Of a DNA stretch of 64,000 bases, positions 35,267 through 44,418 are shown piece by piece. The DNA lies in contig CAVUEG010000011.1 of the NCBI GenBank assembly GCA_963740525.1, forward strand, positions 124,001 through 188,000, read 5' to 3'. Every line of letters begins with the position of its first letter. Within the stretch, counting starts at the first letter, position 1. A program made the position numbers and the translations under genes. Source of the DNA: CAVUEG01 sp963740525 (GTDB taxonomy: Bacteria; Actinomycetota; Actinomycetes; Propionibacteriales; Nocardioidaceae). Under the pieces are notes generated by a model. It saw only the letters and a program-made list of their open reading frames with translations, did no database searches and had not been told where the DNA came from.

Positions 35267-36148
35267 TCAGCCCAGCGCCACCAGCACGACCGCGAGTGCG
35301 CAGAGCCCAAGGCCGACGCCTTGGGCTCTGTGCACTCGTTCATGGAGAAGCACCGCGGCGAGCAGCACCGTGCTCGCCGGATACAACGAGCTGAGCACGC
35401 CGGCAACGGCGAGGTAGCCCTGCTGCGTGGCGAGCAGGAACGCGCCCGTGGCGACCGTGCCCAGCACGCCGCAGGCGACCGCCCACCAGGCTGCGGAGTC
35501 ACGAGGGACCCACGCGCCTCCGACGACCGTCGCCAGCGCGACCACTGCCGGAACCGACACCAGCTGGGTGAGGGCCAGAGGCCACACTCCCGCGCTGTCC
35601 GGCACCTGGCCGAGCGCCGAGAACAGAAGGCCGAATCCGAGCCCGGCGAGGATCCCGTCGACAAGCCCGTCCGCCAGGCCTGCCGAGGCCTCGGTGGACG
35701 ACCGGGTCCGGGAGGGCGCCGGGTGGCCGAAGCCGTCGGTGTCCGCGGGCTCGCGGGCCACCAGCCAGATCGCGGGGAGGGCGAAGCCGATGCCCAGCCA
35801 CGCGAGCAGCGCCGGGCGCTCGCCACCGATCAGGCCGACCAGCACCGGCAGCGTGGCTGCCCCCACGGCCGACACCGGGGCCACCACGCCCATCCGGCCG
35901 GCCGCGAACCCGCGGTAGAGGAACCCGGCGCCGGCTCCGGACCCGAGCCCGGCCAACGCCGCCCAGGCGAAGTCGGCGGGTTGTGGGTCACCCGGGACGA
36001 CGAGGGCGATCGCCGACGTGCACGCCGTCGCCGCGAGCGAGCCCACGACCGCCACCGCCCACGCCGACGTACGGCGTGAGACCAGGCCGCCGACGAAGTC
36101 GGACAGCCCGTAGGCGAGCGCCGAGAGCAGCGCGAGTGCGACTGCCAT
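35267..36148 (-). CDS. EamA/DMT-family transporter
   Basis: 293 residues from ATG 36148, which overlaps the DUF456 stop (ATGA). Ten hydrophobic segments are arranged as two five-helix halves, with a polar linker (TDGFGHPAPSRTRSSTEAS) between them, the drug/metabolite transporter layout. The end ALYPASTVLLAAVLLHERVH-type segment (SSLYPASTVLLAAVLLHE) is the characteristic EamA last-pair motif. The substrate is unknown. A strong 20-bp inverted repeat lies inside the last 70 bases of the gene. Confidence 0.9.
   Translation of the reverse strand: MAVALALLSALAYGLSDFVGGLVSRRTSAWAVAVVGSLAATACTSAIALVVPGDPQPADFAWAALAGLGSGAGAGFLYRGFAAGRMGVVAPVSAVGAATLPVLVGLIGGERPALLAWLGIGFALPAIWLVAREPADTDGFGHPAPSRTRSSTEASAGLADGLVDGILAGLGFGLLFSALGQVPDSAGVWPLALTQLVSVPAVVALATVVGGAWVPRDSAAWWAVACGVLGTVATGAFLLATQQGYLAVAGVLSSLYPASTVLLAAVLLHERVHRAQGVGLGLCALAVVLVALG
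35294..35337. repeat. 20-bp inverted repeat inside the 3' end of the EamA gene
   Basis: Bases 35294-35313 pair with 35318-35337 around a CGAC loop; 19 pairs are Watson-Crick and one is G-T. It begins 28 bases beyond the stop of the convergent secreted-protein gene, so it may act as a terminator for that plus-strand gene while being translated in the transporter. No T run follows on either strand. Confidence 0.6.
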
Positions 36149-36624
36149 CAGGTGAGCAGTACGCCGAGAGCCCAGGTCGCCGCCGCCAGCAGAGCGGCCG
36201 CGAGCTCGACGAGCAGCGAGACACCCACGGCCTTCACCGCGAGCACGGTCGAGGGCCAGGCCCGGTCGGTGCCGAGCCGGCGGGCCTCGGCGAGGTAGAC
36301 GCCGAGCACGAACCCCAGCACCAGACCGACGACCGGGACGACGAAGAACCCCACGACACCGAGGACGGCGCCAGCCGCCAACGAGCTCATCGGCACGCCG
36401 GCCTCCTTGAGCCGCCGGCCCGGGACGAGGTACTTCACGATCGTGCCGACGGCGAGGAAGACGACGGCGGTCGAGGCGAACAGCCACGCGGCCGTGGAGC
36501 CGTCAGCGGCGGCCCAGACCACCACGGCGGCCAGGATCAGAGCGCTCCCGGGCAGCACCGGCACCACGACACCGACCAGGCCGACGGCGATCGTCAGTCC
36601 GACGAGGAGCTCGAGGAAGGTCAC
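36148..36624 (-). CDS. DUF456 family membrane protein
   Basis: 158 residues with five hydrophobic segments. The opening VGLVGVVVPVLPGSALILAAV, the central GTIVKYLVPGRRLKEAGVP and the GAVLGVVGFFVVPVVGLVLG glycine-rich pair of helices are the DUF456 signature. Function is unknown; the fold has GxxxG-rich helices like small pores. It is the first gene of a two-gene unit with the EamA transporter. A hairpin at 36658-36680 separates it from the DUF7455 gene upstream. Confidence 0.92.
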   Translation of the reverse strand: MTFLELLVGLTIAVGLVGVVVPVLPGSALILAAVVVWAAADGSTAAWLFASTAVVFLAVGTIVKYLVPGRRLKEAGVPMSSLAAGAVLGVVGFFVVPVVGLVLGFVLGVYLAEARRLGTDRAWPSTVLAVKAVGVSLLVELAAALLAAATWALGVLLT

Positions 36625-36657
36625 CGGCCCACCCTGTCACGACCCGGACGCACGAGA

Positions 36658-36680
36658 CCCCGGACCGTCTCGGTCCGGGG
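36658..36680 (-). terminator. Hairpin between the DUF7455 and DUF456 genes
   Basis: CCCCGGACCG (36658-36667) and CGGTCCGGGG (36671-36680) form a perfect 10-bp GC-rich stem with a 3-base loop. It lies 30 bases after the DUF7455 stop. No T run follows, as is common for high-GC actinobacterial terminators. Confidence 0.65.
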
Positions 36681-36709
36681 CCTGGTGGTGGTCTGTTGCT
36701 TGTCCCAGG

Positions 36710-36943
36710 TCAGTGCTCGTCGGGCGGCGCAACGGCCGGCGACTCGCTGAGCTTGTCGGTTTCGTCATGGACGTGGACGGCGACCTCGCGAAGCTTGTCA
36801 CCGTGCTCGCGTGCGTGGTGGGCGCAGAAGAGCAGATCACCACCACCGGTGAGCTCGACGCGCAGGTAGGCCTGGGCACCGCACCGGTCGCAACGATCGA
36901 GCGCCGTGAGCGTGGCTCCACTCGGGGCAACTGCTGTGGTCAC
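36710..36943 (-). CDS. DUF7455 family small protein
   Basis: 77 residues from GTG 36943, with an AAAGGG-containing purine run upstream. The core LTALDRCDRCGAQAYLRVEL, followed by LLFCAHHAREHGDKL, gives two CxxC/CxxH pairs that look like a zinc ribbon. This small protein is conserved beside parE and the primary sigma gene in actinobacteria, as here. An upstream start (to 37039) adds residues without family similarity and is not used. Function unknown; nucleic-acid or partner binding is plausible. Confidence 0.88.
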   Translation of the reverse strand: MTTAVAPSGATLTALDRCDRCGAQAYLRVELTGGGDLLFCAHHAREHGDKLREVAVHVHDETDKLSESPAVAPPDEH

Positions 36944-37300
36944 GTGAGGCCCTTTCTTCCAGGTGTCTTGCTCAAGGTAGCGGTACCGGCCAAATTCCCC
37001 GGTATTGCTCCGCCTGTGCCAGACACAACATCCAATCACGTCAGATGTTTCCCAGCCCGGCCGGTTCCCACACTGAGACCGTGGTGATCTGGCACACGCT
37101 GTTCGTCACCTAGTCTGACGCGGATGGGTGGTTCCGGGTTGCCTTTCGTCGAAGACTTGGGCGATCCGTGTCCGCATCGTGACTTGTGGACATCTTGAAC
37201 CCGTCCTGCCCCGTTGTCGGGCAGCGTGGCGTTTCCGGGCTCCCGGCGTGTCGCGGGTAGATTTGGCCGGCAGAGACCACAGCGACGGATGAGGAGTCAC
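36944..37300. other. Divergent regulatory region between DUF7455 and parE
   Basis: 357 bases without a gene. It must hold both divergent promoters. A possible plus-strand pair is CTGGCA (37089-37094) and TAGTCT (37111-37116) with 16 bases between, about 190 bases before parE. No strong hairpin or repeat is seen. Confidence 0.4.
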
Positions 37301-39391
37301 GTGGCAGCCCGCACGGCCGGAGGAAGCACCATCGACAACGCGTACAACGCCCAGCATCTGCTCGTCCTCGAGGGCCTCGAGGCGGTGCGCAAGCGGCCGG
37401 GCATGTACATCGGCTCGACGGACACCCGGGGGCTGATGCACTGTCTGTGGGAGATCATCGACAACGGGGTGGACGAGGCGCTCGCCGGTGCGGCGCACCG
37501 GATCGAGGTCACCCTGCACCCGGACGGGTCGGCGGAGGTCCACGACGACGGGCGGGGAATCCCCGTGGACCGGGAGCCCAAGACGGGGCTTCCCGGCGTC
37601 GAGGTCATCTTCACCAAGCTGCACGCCGGCGGGAAGTTCGGCGGCGGATCGTACGTCGCGACCGGCGGCCTGCACGGTGTCGGTGCCTCCGTGGTCAACG
37701 CCCTCTCCTCACGCCTGGACGTCGATGTCGAACGGGCTCCCTCGATCCAGGGCATGTCGTTCCAGCGCGGTGCCCCGGGCGTGTTCGCCGGTGAGGGTCC
37801 GACCGCGCCGTTCTCGGCACAGTCCGGGCTGACCCGGAAGGGCGCCCGCGTGAAGAAGGGGGTCACCGGCACCCTGATCCGGTTCTGGCCGGACCGCCAG
37901 ATCTTCACCAAGGACGCCTCGTTCGTGTACGACGAGCTGCTGACGCGCGCCCGGCAGACCTCGTTCATCGTGCCCGGCCTCGAGCTCGTGATCCGAGACC
38001 TGCGAGGAGACGAGCCGCAGCAGGAGAGCTTCAAGCACGACGGCGGCATCACGGAGTTCTGCGAGTACCTCGCGGTGGGGGAGCCGGTCACCGAGGTACT
38101 GCGACTCCAGGGCTCCGAGACGTTCACCGAGACCGTGCCGCTGCTCGACGACCACGGCCACATGACGCCCCAGGACGTCGAGCGTGAGCTCATCGTCGAC
38201 GTCGCGGTGCGGTGGGGCATGGGCTACGACACCGAGCTGCGCTCCTTCGTGAACGTGATCGCCACTCCCAAGGGAGGCACGCACGTCAGCGGGTTCGAGC
38301 AGGCCGTGACGAAGACGTTCAACGACGTACTCCGCTCCTCGAAGGCGCTGAAGGTCAACGACAGCGACGTGGTGAAGGACGACGTCCTCGAAGGGATGAC
38401 CGCGGTGGTCACCGTGCGGCTGGCGGAGCCCCAGTTCGAGGGTCAGACCAAGGAGGTGCTGGGCACACCGGCCGCCCGGGGCATCGTCCGCAAGGTCGTC
38501 ACCTCCGAGCTGAAGTCGTTCCTGACGTCAAGCAAGCGTGGGGAGAAGGCCCAGGCCAAGCTGGTGATGGAGAAGGTCGTCGGTGCCGCCCGCACCCGGA
38601 TCGCGGCCCGCCAGCACAAGGAGACCCAGCGCCGGAAGAACGCCCTCGAGTCCTCGGCCCTGCCGGCCAAGCTGGCCGACTGCCGCTCCAACGACATCGA
38701 GCGCAGCGAGCTGTTCATCGTGGAGGGCGACTCGGCCCTGGGGACCGCCAAGCTGGCCCGCAACTCCGAGTTCCAGGCCCTGCTCCCGATCCGGGGCAAG
38801 ATCCTCAACGTCCAGAAGGCCTCGGTCGGGGACATGCTGAAGAACACCGAGTGTGCCTCGATCATCCAGGTGGTCGGCGCCGGCTCGGGACGCACCTTCG
38901 ACCTGGACGCCCGGCGCTACGGCCGGATCATCTTCATGGCCGACGCCGACTCCGACGGCGCCCACATCCGCTGCCTGCTCGCGACGCTCTTCTTCAAGTA
39001 CATGCCCGGCCTGATCGAGGACGGCCGCGTCTACAGCGCAGTGCCGCCGCTGCACCGGATCGAGCTGACGAACCCCAAGAAGGGGATGGAGAAGTACCTC
39101 TACACCTACTCCGACAACGAGCTGCAGCGAAGGCTGGCCGAGCTGTCGAAGAAGGGCGTGCGGTGGAAGGACCCGGTCCAGCGCTACAAGGGGCTCGGCG
39201 AGATGGATGCCGACCAGCTGGCCGAGACGACGATGGATCCCCGCCACCGCACGCTGCGCCGGATCACCGCCGACGACGCCGACTCCGCGGCACGGGTCTT
39301 CGAGCTGCTGATGGGCTCCGAGGTGGCGCCACGCAAGGAGTTCATCGTGCAGGGTGCCTACGAAGTCGACGCCGAGGCGATCGACGCCTAG
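37301..39391 (+). CDS. parE: DNA topoisomerase IV subunit B
   Basis: 696 residues from GTG 37301 (GAGGAG 4 bases upstream; ATG 37289 is also in frame). The GHKL ATPase domain has EIIDNGVDEAL, DDGRGIPV and GGLHGVGASVVNAL. The TOPRIM domain has VEGDSALGTAKLARN and FMADADSDGAHIRCLL, and RYKGLGEMDADQL precedes the C-terminus. The EGDSALG form (rather than EGDSAGGSAK) and the short length favour ParE over GyrB. With ParC, coded from 49.4 to 46.9 kb on the other strand, it decatenates chromosomes. Confidence 0.93.
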   Translation: MAARTAGGSTIDNAYNAQHLLVLEGLEAVRKRPGMYIGSTDTRGLMHCLWEIIDNGVDEALAGAAHRIEVTLHPDGSAEVHDDGRGIPVDREPKTGLPGVEVIFTKLHAGGKFGGGSYVATGGLHGVGASVVNALSSRLDVDVERAPSIQGMSFQRGAPGVFAGEGPTAPFSAQSGLTRKGARVKKGVTGTLIRFWPDRQIFTKDASFVYDELLTRARQTSFIVPGLELVIRDLRGDEPQQESFKHDGGITEFCEYLAVGEPVTEVLRLQGSETFTETVPLLDDHGHMTPQDVERELIVDVAVRWGMGYDTELRSFVNVIATPKGGTHVSGFEQAVTKTFNDVLRSSKALKVNDSDVVKDDVLEGMTAVVTVRLAEPQFEGQTKEVLGTPAARGIVRKVVTSELKSFLTSSKRGEKAQAKLVMEKVVGAARTRIAARQHKETQRRKNALESSALPAKLADCRSNDIERSELFIVEGDSALGTAKLARNSEFQALLPIRGKILNVQKASVGDMLKNTECASIIQVVGAGSGRTFDLDARRYGRIIFMADADSDGAHIRCLLATLFFKYMPGLIEDGRVYSAVPPLHRIELTNPKKGMEKYLYTYSDNELQRRLAELSKKGVRWKDPVQRYKGLGEMDADQLAETTMDPRHRTLRRITADDADSAARVFELLMGSEVAPRKEFIVQGAYEVDAEAIDA

Positions 39392-39393
39392 CG

Positions 39394-39927
39394 CTACGGG
39401 CAGACGACCGCGGGGTTCCAGTCCGCGAAAAGCCCGTTCGTGTTGGTCTCCCAGGCCCAGACGTGCAGCTCGTAGAAGGGCGGCAGACCGTAGCGGTTGC
39501 CAGCCGGCACCAGCTCGAACTTCTGGCCGAACAGCTTCGGGGGCTGCTTTCCGTAGGCCGAGTGCCAGGCGTCGGCGAGGACGACGTACTCCAGGGCAGC
39601 GAGATGCAGGTTGCCGTCGGCGTCCGGGCGGTAGACCAGTGCTTCAGGCGCGAGGGCGTTGATCTCGGGGTCGCCGACCAGCGCGCCCTTGACGTAGTGG
39701 ATGCCCATGCCCCCGGCCGGGTTGTCGATGCAGGCGATGCCGGCGGCGTCGGTGAGCTCGCCGTAGCCGGCGGCCCGGGCGTTGCTGACGTCGTGGTACG
39801 CCGCGGTCGCGTAGCGAGCGTCGTCGAGGGGCTGGCCCCCACGCTCGGCGGATGCCATCGAGCTGCCGGCGGCGACGAGCGCGCACCCGGCCAGGGCGAC
39901 GAGCGCCGCCCGGGTGCGGGTGCTCAC
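39394..39927 (-). CDS. Secreted hypothetical protein
   Basis: 177 residues from GTG 39927, which overlaps the stop of the DUF4242 gene (GTGA) and has AGGAGG upstream. The first 26 residues are a signal peptide (RAALVALAGCALVAAGSSMASA). The mature part has YHDVSNARAAGYGEL, ACIDNPAGGMGIHYVKG, EALVYRPDADGNLHLAALEYV and FYELHVWAWETNTNGLF, a conserved layout of secreted actinobacterial proteins of unknown function with His residues that could bind metal. Translational coupling to a nickel-binding-type protein points to a common job. Confidence 0.82.
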   Translation of the reverse strand: MSTRTRAALVALAGCALVAAGSSMASAERGGQPLDDARYATAAYHDVSNARAAGYGELTDAAGIACIDNPAGGMGIHYVKGALVGDPEINALAPEALVYRPDADGNLHLAALEYVVLADAWHSAYGKQPPKLFGQKFELVPAGNRYGLPPFYELHVWAWETNTNGLFADWNPAVVCP

Positions 39928-40175
39928 GACCCCTCCTGGACCAGGTGGACCTCGTCGGCCACGAGCCCGTGTGCCTCGCGGTGCACGGTGTTCGCGGCGT
40001 CGGGGGAGGGCGCCTCGACGAGGCAGAAGACCTTGGCGTCGGTCTCGTCGACCCAGTAGCGCAGGTAGCGGACCTCGTACTTGTCCTGGGTCTGGAGATC
40101 GGCCTCGTGGGCCTTGGCGACGTCGTCCATCGTGACGCCGGGCTGAAGGTGGTGCACGTCCATGTAGAGCGGCAT
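39924..40175 (-). CDS. DUF4242 / SCO4226-like nickel-binding family protein
   Basis: 83 residues; a ferredoxin-like alpha-beta fold with MPLYMDVHHLQPGVTMDDVAKAH in parts, then YEVRYLRYWVDETDAKVFCLVEAPSPDAANTVHREAHGL across residues ~33-72. The family includes Streptomyces SCO4226, described as a nickel-binding protein; the DVHH pair and the VHREAHG histidines are candidate ligands. It overlaps the following secreted-protein gene by four bases and lies 88 bases from the large LuxR regulator, which is transcribed towards it. Confidence 0.88.
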   Translation of the reverse strand: MPLYMDVHHLQPGVTMDDVAKAHEADLQTQDKYEVRYLRYWVDETDAKVFCLVEAPSPDAANTVHREAHGLVADEVHLVQEGS

Positions 40176-40262
40176 GGGATGCCTCCTGTGTCGGTTCCGT
40201 GGGTTCTTCGGACGCGACGAAACTAGGCCGGAGGCAGGCTGCGGGGGATCGGGAGCGGCTCC

Positions 40263-42872
40263 CTAGGTTGTGGCGATCGGCTCCCCATGTTCGACGAGGA
40301 ACCCGCGGCGCCCGGCCTCGGCAGCGGCGTCGCGACGGTTCCCGACCCCGAGCTTGCCGAGCACCGAGGAGACGTGGTGGTCGACCGTTTTGGAGGTGAT
40401 GAACAGGCGGCCCGCGATCTCGTCGTTGGTCGCACCGGTCGCCAGCTCGACGAGCACCTCGTGCTCCCGCGGCGTCAGGCCACACGGATGGGACCGGGTC
40501 GAGGCACGGACGCCCGCAGGCACCGCGGTCGCGCCCGCCTCCCTGAGACGGCGTCGCAGGAGTCCTGCTGTCGCCGTCGCTCCGAGGGCGTCGAACCTGG
40601 CAAGGGCCTCGCGCCAGTGCTGCTCGGTGGTCCCGTCGGCGAGGGTGAGCGCCGCGTCGTACGGGCAGCCGGCCTGGTCCCAGGCAGCCGTGGCAGCCTC
40701 GACGTCACCGCGCAGCTGGCTCGCGTAGGGCTCGCTCACCGACACCGGCGGCGGCTCGAGACCCAGGCGTGCCAGCCAGGTTGCGGTCAGTCCTCGCGAC
40801 GGAGGGTCGACCCGTGCGATCACAGCTGCCGCCGCGAGGGCCTCCTGCCGTGCCGCGTCGTCGTCTCCTTGGAGCCAGCGCGCCTCGGCCCGCGCGGTGT
40901 GGATGAGCACCGTGTACTGGGCCTCGTCGAGGGACCGCCCCAGCGCCAGGGCGGTGTCGAGATGGGTCCAGGCCCGCGGGTCGCCTCGCCGGGAGGCGAT
41001 CCGGCCGAGCGTGATCCAGGTGCCGAGTCGGTTGACCGGCGACAGGTTCGGCTTGCTCATCCGGGCCTCACCGGTCCTGACCGCCTCGTCCCAGCGTCCC
41101 GTCAGCTCGAGCACGGAGGTCTGCGCTCCCGCCAGGCAGTTGAGGTAGGTGGGCAGGTCGTGGCCCTCGCAGTACTCCACGGCCTCGCGGTAGACCCGTT
41201 CGGCGAGCGACAGTGACAGCTGAGTGACCGCCAGCGCCTGGAAGTTCGCGAACGCCCGTCCTGCGGCCCCGTGCACGCCGTTCTCCCTGGCCACGGCGAG
41301 CGCCTTCTCCATGTCGTCTCGCCACGGAAGGCCGGCCACGGCGCGGAGGCACGAGCGGGTGTCCAACGCGTCGCTGAGCACGTCCGGCACGTCCAGCCTC
41401 TCGGCGAGGGCGATCGCGGCGTCGGCCCGGGCGAGACCCTCCTCGACCTCGCCGTCGACCATGTCCAGCGCGGCGAGGCCCGCCAGCGCCCGCGCCAGCT
41501 CGGGGGAGGGGCCGAGCGGCTCGAGGATCGCCAGTCCGGCTCGGGAGGCCTCGATGGCCTCGGCTCCGCGACACTCGCGCCAGTGGCAGGTCCCCAGCAT
41601 GCGCAGGGTGTCTGCCTCCCGCACCGGGTCTCCGATCGACCGCCAGAGCTCCAAGGCGGTCTGGCGGGACTCGAGGGCCTCCGCCCACCGGTCGAGCAGG
41701 CCGTACTCGGTGGAGAGCGAGTCGTTGAGCGCCGCCCGGGTCCGAGCGTCCGTGGCGGCACCGGCCCACCGCAGCACACGCTCGTATTGGGCGGCGGCCT
41801 CCGTGTGGGAGGCGAGCTCGACCGCCCGGTCGGCCGCGCGGGTGGCGTACAGCAGCACCGCCGCGGCGTCGGCGGCACCCTCGGCGTGGTGTGCCAGCCG
41901 GGCGTCGTCGTCGCAGCCGCTCGCCACGAGCGCGGCAAGCACCCTCTCGTGCACCGGGGCGCCGCGGTGCGGTCTGACGTTGTCCTCCACGGCCAGGCGG
42001 GCGATCTCGTGACGGAACCTCAGGTGCGCGCCGTCCGCGACGAGGAGTCCGGAGTCCACGAGCTCGTCGAGGGCATCGGGCGGGGTGTCGACGACCCGCG
42101 ACAGGAACGTCAGGTCGACCTTGCTGCCCAGCAGCGACGCCGCCTCGATCAGCTGCCTGGCTACCCGCGAGAGTCCACCCACCCGGCCGAGCACGGCGTC
42201 GCGGGCCGAGGACGGCAGGTCGCCCGAGGGGCGGCGCAGGACCTCGGTGAGGAAGTAGGCGTTGCCGGCGGTGAGGTGGTGCAGCATTTCGGGTTCCAGA
42301 CCGGATCCCGCCGACAGGGTCTCGACCGCTGCCCCGGTCAGCCGCGGCACGTCGACGCGGCGGGTGCTGCGCTCCGCGCCGAGTGCGGCGAGACAGGACC
42401 GCAGGGGGTGCTCGGGGCCGATCTCGTCGTCACGATAGGTGACCAGCCCGAGCACCGGGGTCCGCCTGATGCGACGACCGACGAAGCGGAGGAGGTCGAG
42501 CGTGGCCTCGTCCGCCCAGTGCACGTCCTCGAAGACCAGGACGGCGTACGGCGTGCAGTCGGCGACGTCGGCGAGCAGGGCCTGGAAGAGCGCCTCGCGG
42601 GTCTGGCCGGCGTTCACCGCGGCCAGGAGGTGGCCACCGAGACCGGCCGCGATGTCCAGCAACGGGCCGAGGGGCCGGGGAGTCGAGAGCCGGTCGCTGG
42701 CGCCCCAGGCCCACCGTGCGTCGCCCTCGCGCTCCTCGAAGGCTTCGAGCAGAGCCGACTTGCCGACACCCGCCTCGCCCGAGACCAGGACCAGGCGGCC
42801 TTCACCATTGCGTGCGTCAGCGGCGTACTCGGCCAGAGCCGAGAGCTGCAGGTCGCGCTCGAGCAGGTTCAT
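40263..42872 (-). CDS. LuxR-family regulator with AAA/STAND ATPase and TPR-like region
   Basis: 869 residues. Walker A is SGEAGVGKSALLEAF (residues ~31-45), Walker B VLVFEDVHWADEATL (~111-125). Residues ~330-780 are helical TPR-like repeats (ALNDSLSTEYGLLDRWAEAL and similar). The C-terminal HTH (LTPREHEVLVELATGATNDEI to KTVDHHVSSVLGKLGV, ~800-860) is LuxR/GerE type. Large STAND regulators act as signal-gated switches. The DUF4242-secreted protein pair lies directly downstream, and such regulators are found next to SCO4226-like genes, so it probably controls them (inference). Confidence 0.92.
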   Translation of the reverse strand: MNLLERDLQLSALAEYAADARNGEGRLVLVSGEAGVGKSALLEAFEEREGDARWAWGASDRLSTPRPLGPLLDIAAGLGGHLLAAVNAGQTREALFQALLADVADCTPYAVLVFEDVHWADEATLDLLRFVGRRIRRTPVLGLVTYRDDEIGPEHPLRSCLAALGAERSTRRVDVPRLTGAAVETLSAGSGLEPEMLHHLTAGNAYFLTEVLRRPSGDLPSSARDAVLGRVGGLSRVARQLIEAASLLGSKVDLTFLSRVVDTPPDALDELVDSGLLVADGAHLRFRHEIARLAVEDNVRPHRGAPVHERVLAALVASGCDDDARLAHHAEGAADAAAVLLYATRAADRAVELASHTEAAAQYERVLRWAGAATDARTRAALNDSLSTEYGLLDRWAEALESRQTALELWRSIGDPVREADTLRMLGTCHWRECRGAEAIEASRAGLAILEPLGPSPELARALAGLAALDMVDGEVEEGLARADAAIALAERLDVPDVLSDALDTRSCLRAVAGLPWRDDMEKALAVARENGVHGAAGRAFANFQALAVTQLSLSLAERVYREAVEYCEGHDLPTYLNCLAGAQTSVLELTGRWDEAVRTGEARMSKPNLSPVNRLGTWITLGRIASRRGDPRAWTHLDTALALGRSLDEAQYTVLIHTARAEARWLQGDDDAARQEALAAAAVIARVDPPSRGLTATWLARLGLEPPPVSVSEPYASQLRGDVEAATAAWDQAGCPYDAALTLADGTTEQHWREALARFDALGATATAGLLRRRLREAGATAVPAGVRASTRSHPCGLTPREHEVLVELATGATNDEIAGRLFITSKTVDHHVSSVLGKLGVGNRRDAAAEAGRRGFLVEHGEPIATT

Positions 42873-42949
42873 TCTCGCGATTGTGCGCTTCGAAAGGGCA
42901 GTTCGAGAAGACTTTTCGGCAGGGCGGTCGTCGGTCCGCCGGAGCGGGA

Positions 42950-43447
42950 TCAGACCACTTGGCTCAGGAGACCGGTGTCGACGTCGTACATGAAGCCGCC
43001 GACGGGGACCCTCTCAGGGATCAGCGGATGGCTCCGGACTCGGCGTACATCGTCCTCGAGGGCTGCCCGCTGGTCCTCGACCACCCCGAAGCTCTGCCAG
43101 GACGCGTCCACGCCTGCCGACTCACCGACCCGCTGACGAAGCTCGTCCAGCGTCGAGGTGGCCATCGCGCACCGGGTGTGCGGCACCACCAGGATCCGCT
43201 TCACGCCGAGCAGGTGGACACCGAGCACGAGGGCCTCGAGGGCCGCCTCGGTGACCCGGCCGCCCGGGTTGCGGAAGATCTTGGCGTCGCCGGGGGAGAG
43301 GCCCAGCATGCCGAGCGGGTCGATCCGGGAGTCCATGCAGGTGACCAGGGCGATCCCGGCGTGGGCGACGCCGTCGAAGCCGCTCAGCGCGAAGGTGTCG
43401 GCGAAGGACCGGTTGGCGGTCAGGAGGTCGTCGAAGTGGGACGTCAC
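42950..43447 (-). CDS. Beta-carbonic anhydrase
   Basis: 165 residues from GTG 43447. Zinc ligands are Cys in VTCMDSRIDPLG, and His and Cys in VVPHTRCAMATS; the Asp-Arg dyad of CMDSR is intact. FRNPGGRVTEAALEALVLGVHLLG is the conserved core. It interconverts CO2 and bicarbonate in the cytoplasm. It lies 77 bases upstream of the LuxR regulator in the same direction and may share a transcript with it. Confidence 0.94.
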   Translation of the reverse strand: MTSHFDDLLTANRSFADTFALSGFDGVAHAGIALVTCMDSRIDPLGMLGLSPGDAKIFRNPGGRVTEAALEALVLGVHLLGVKRILVVPHTRCAMATSTLDELRQRVGESAGVDASWQSFGVVEDQRAALEDDVRRVRSHPLIPERVPVGGFMYDVDTGLLSQVV

Positions 43448-43491
43448 GATCCGAACGGTAGCGGAGCCGGTGGGCAGGAGGGACAACCCCC

Positions 43492-44418
43492 TCACCCATG
43501 GGTGAGGGAGACGACCCAGTAGTCGAACTCCTTCGGCGCCTTCCCGCAGGACTCGGCGCGGGGAGTGGGCGCCGGTCGCGTGCCGACGTCCACGGTCCAG
43601 CGCGCCCGTCCGTCGACCTGGACGGTGGCGACCCATCCCGGAGCCTGGTCCGTCTCCTTCGGGCGCACGTCGACCACGGTGACCGCCCCGAGGCGGCGTT
43701 CGTCGGTCTCCGACCTGACCGCGAGCTCGGCCACCTGGCCGGGGCCGGGCCAGGTCGACCGGCCCCGCAGCCCGGCCAGGTGCAGCAGACCCGCGTCCGC
43801 GTCGGTGAGCACCGAGGCAGCTGCCTCGGGTGAGAGCCTGCCGTGGAGGTACCCGGAGGGCAGGAGGACGCTGGTCGGCGCGAATCGGTGCCCCGAGGTG
43901 TGGGTCACCTCCCACACCCGACCGGGGTTCAGCTCGCCGACGGCCAGGGCGACCGGCCGTCCGCGCACCGCACAGCAGAGGTCACGGGTGCCGTTGGTGC
44001 ACACCAGTAGGTGCGAGCGGTCGCTGGGGGACAGGACCGGGAGCGAACGGCGCACGGCCTCGCGGTCTCCGTCCTCCAACGCGGGCCAGTCCATGTCCAG
44101 CAGCACCGCGGGATCGCTCACGCGTCCCTCCAGGAGCCAGGCGGCTCCGGGCAGGGTGAAGGCGACCAGCACCGTGCGCTCGTCAGGCAGGTCTGCGTGC
44201 GGCCCGGGTGCCCGGATCAGGCAGGGCCGCACGGAGTGCCCGGCGGCGGCAGCCTCGATGGCCGCGCCGGTGACCGGGTCGAGGCGGCTCTGCGTGAACG
44301 CTTTCGGCCCCCAGGGGCCCGGCTGCTCCAGCGCGACCCACGCCAGTGCCTGCGGGGCACTGCCGATCTCCGGCTCGCCTGCCTCCAGCGCGCCGGTGCT
44401 GCACGGCCCGGCGGTCAT
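43492..44418 (-). CDS. Sucrase/ferredoxin-like family protein
   Basis: 308 residues from ATG 44418, overlapping the MFS stop (ATGA). The thioredoxin-like ferredoxin region has VCTNGTRDLCCAVRGRPVA, VWEVTHTSGHRFAPTSVLLPSG and YLHGRLSPEA, diagnostic of the Suc_Fer-like family; the two-Cys plus Cys arrangement could hold a cluster or disulphide. It is the third gene of the lprG-MFS unit. Function is unproved. Confidence 0.88.
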   Translation of the reverse strand: MTAGPCSTGALEAGEPEIGSAPQALAWVALEQPGPWGPKAFTQSRLDPVTGAAIEAAAAGHSVRPCLIRAPGPHADLPDERTVLVAFTLPGAAWLLEGRVSDPAVLLDMDWPALEDGDREAVRRSLPVLSPSDRSHLLVCTNGTRDLCCAVRGRPVALAVGELNPGRVWEVTHTSGHRFAPTSVLLPSGYLHGRLSPEAAASVLTDADAGLLHLAGLRGRSTWPGPGQVAELAVRSETDERRLGAVTVVDVRPKETDQAPGWVATVQVDGRARWTVDVGTRPAPTPRAESCGKAPKEFDYWVVSLTHG

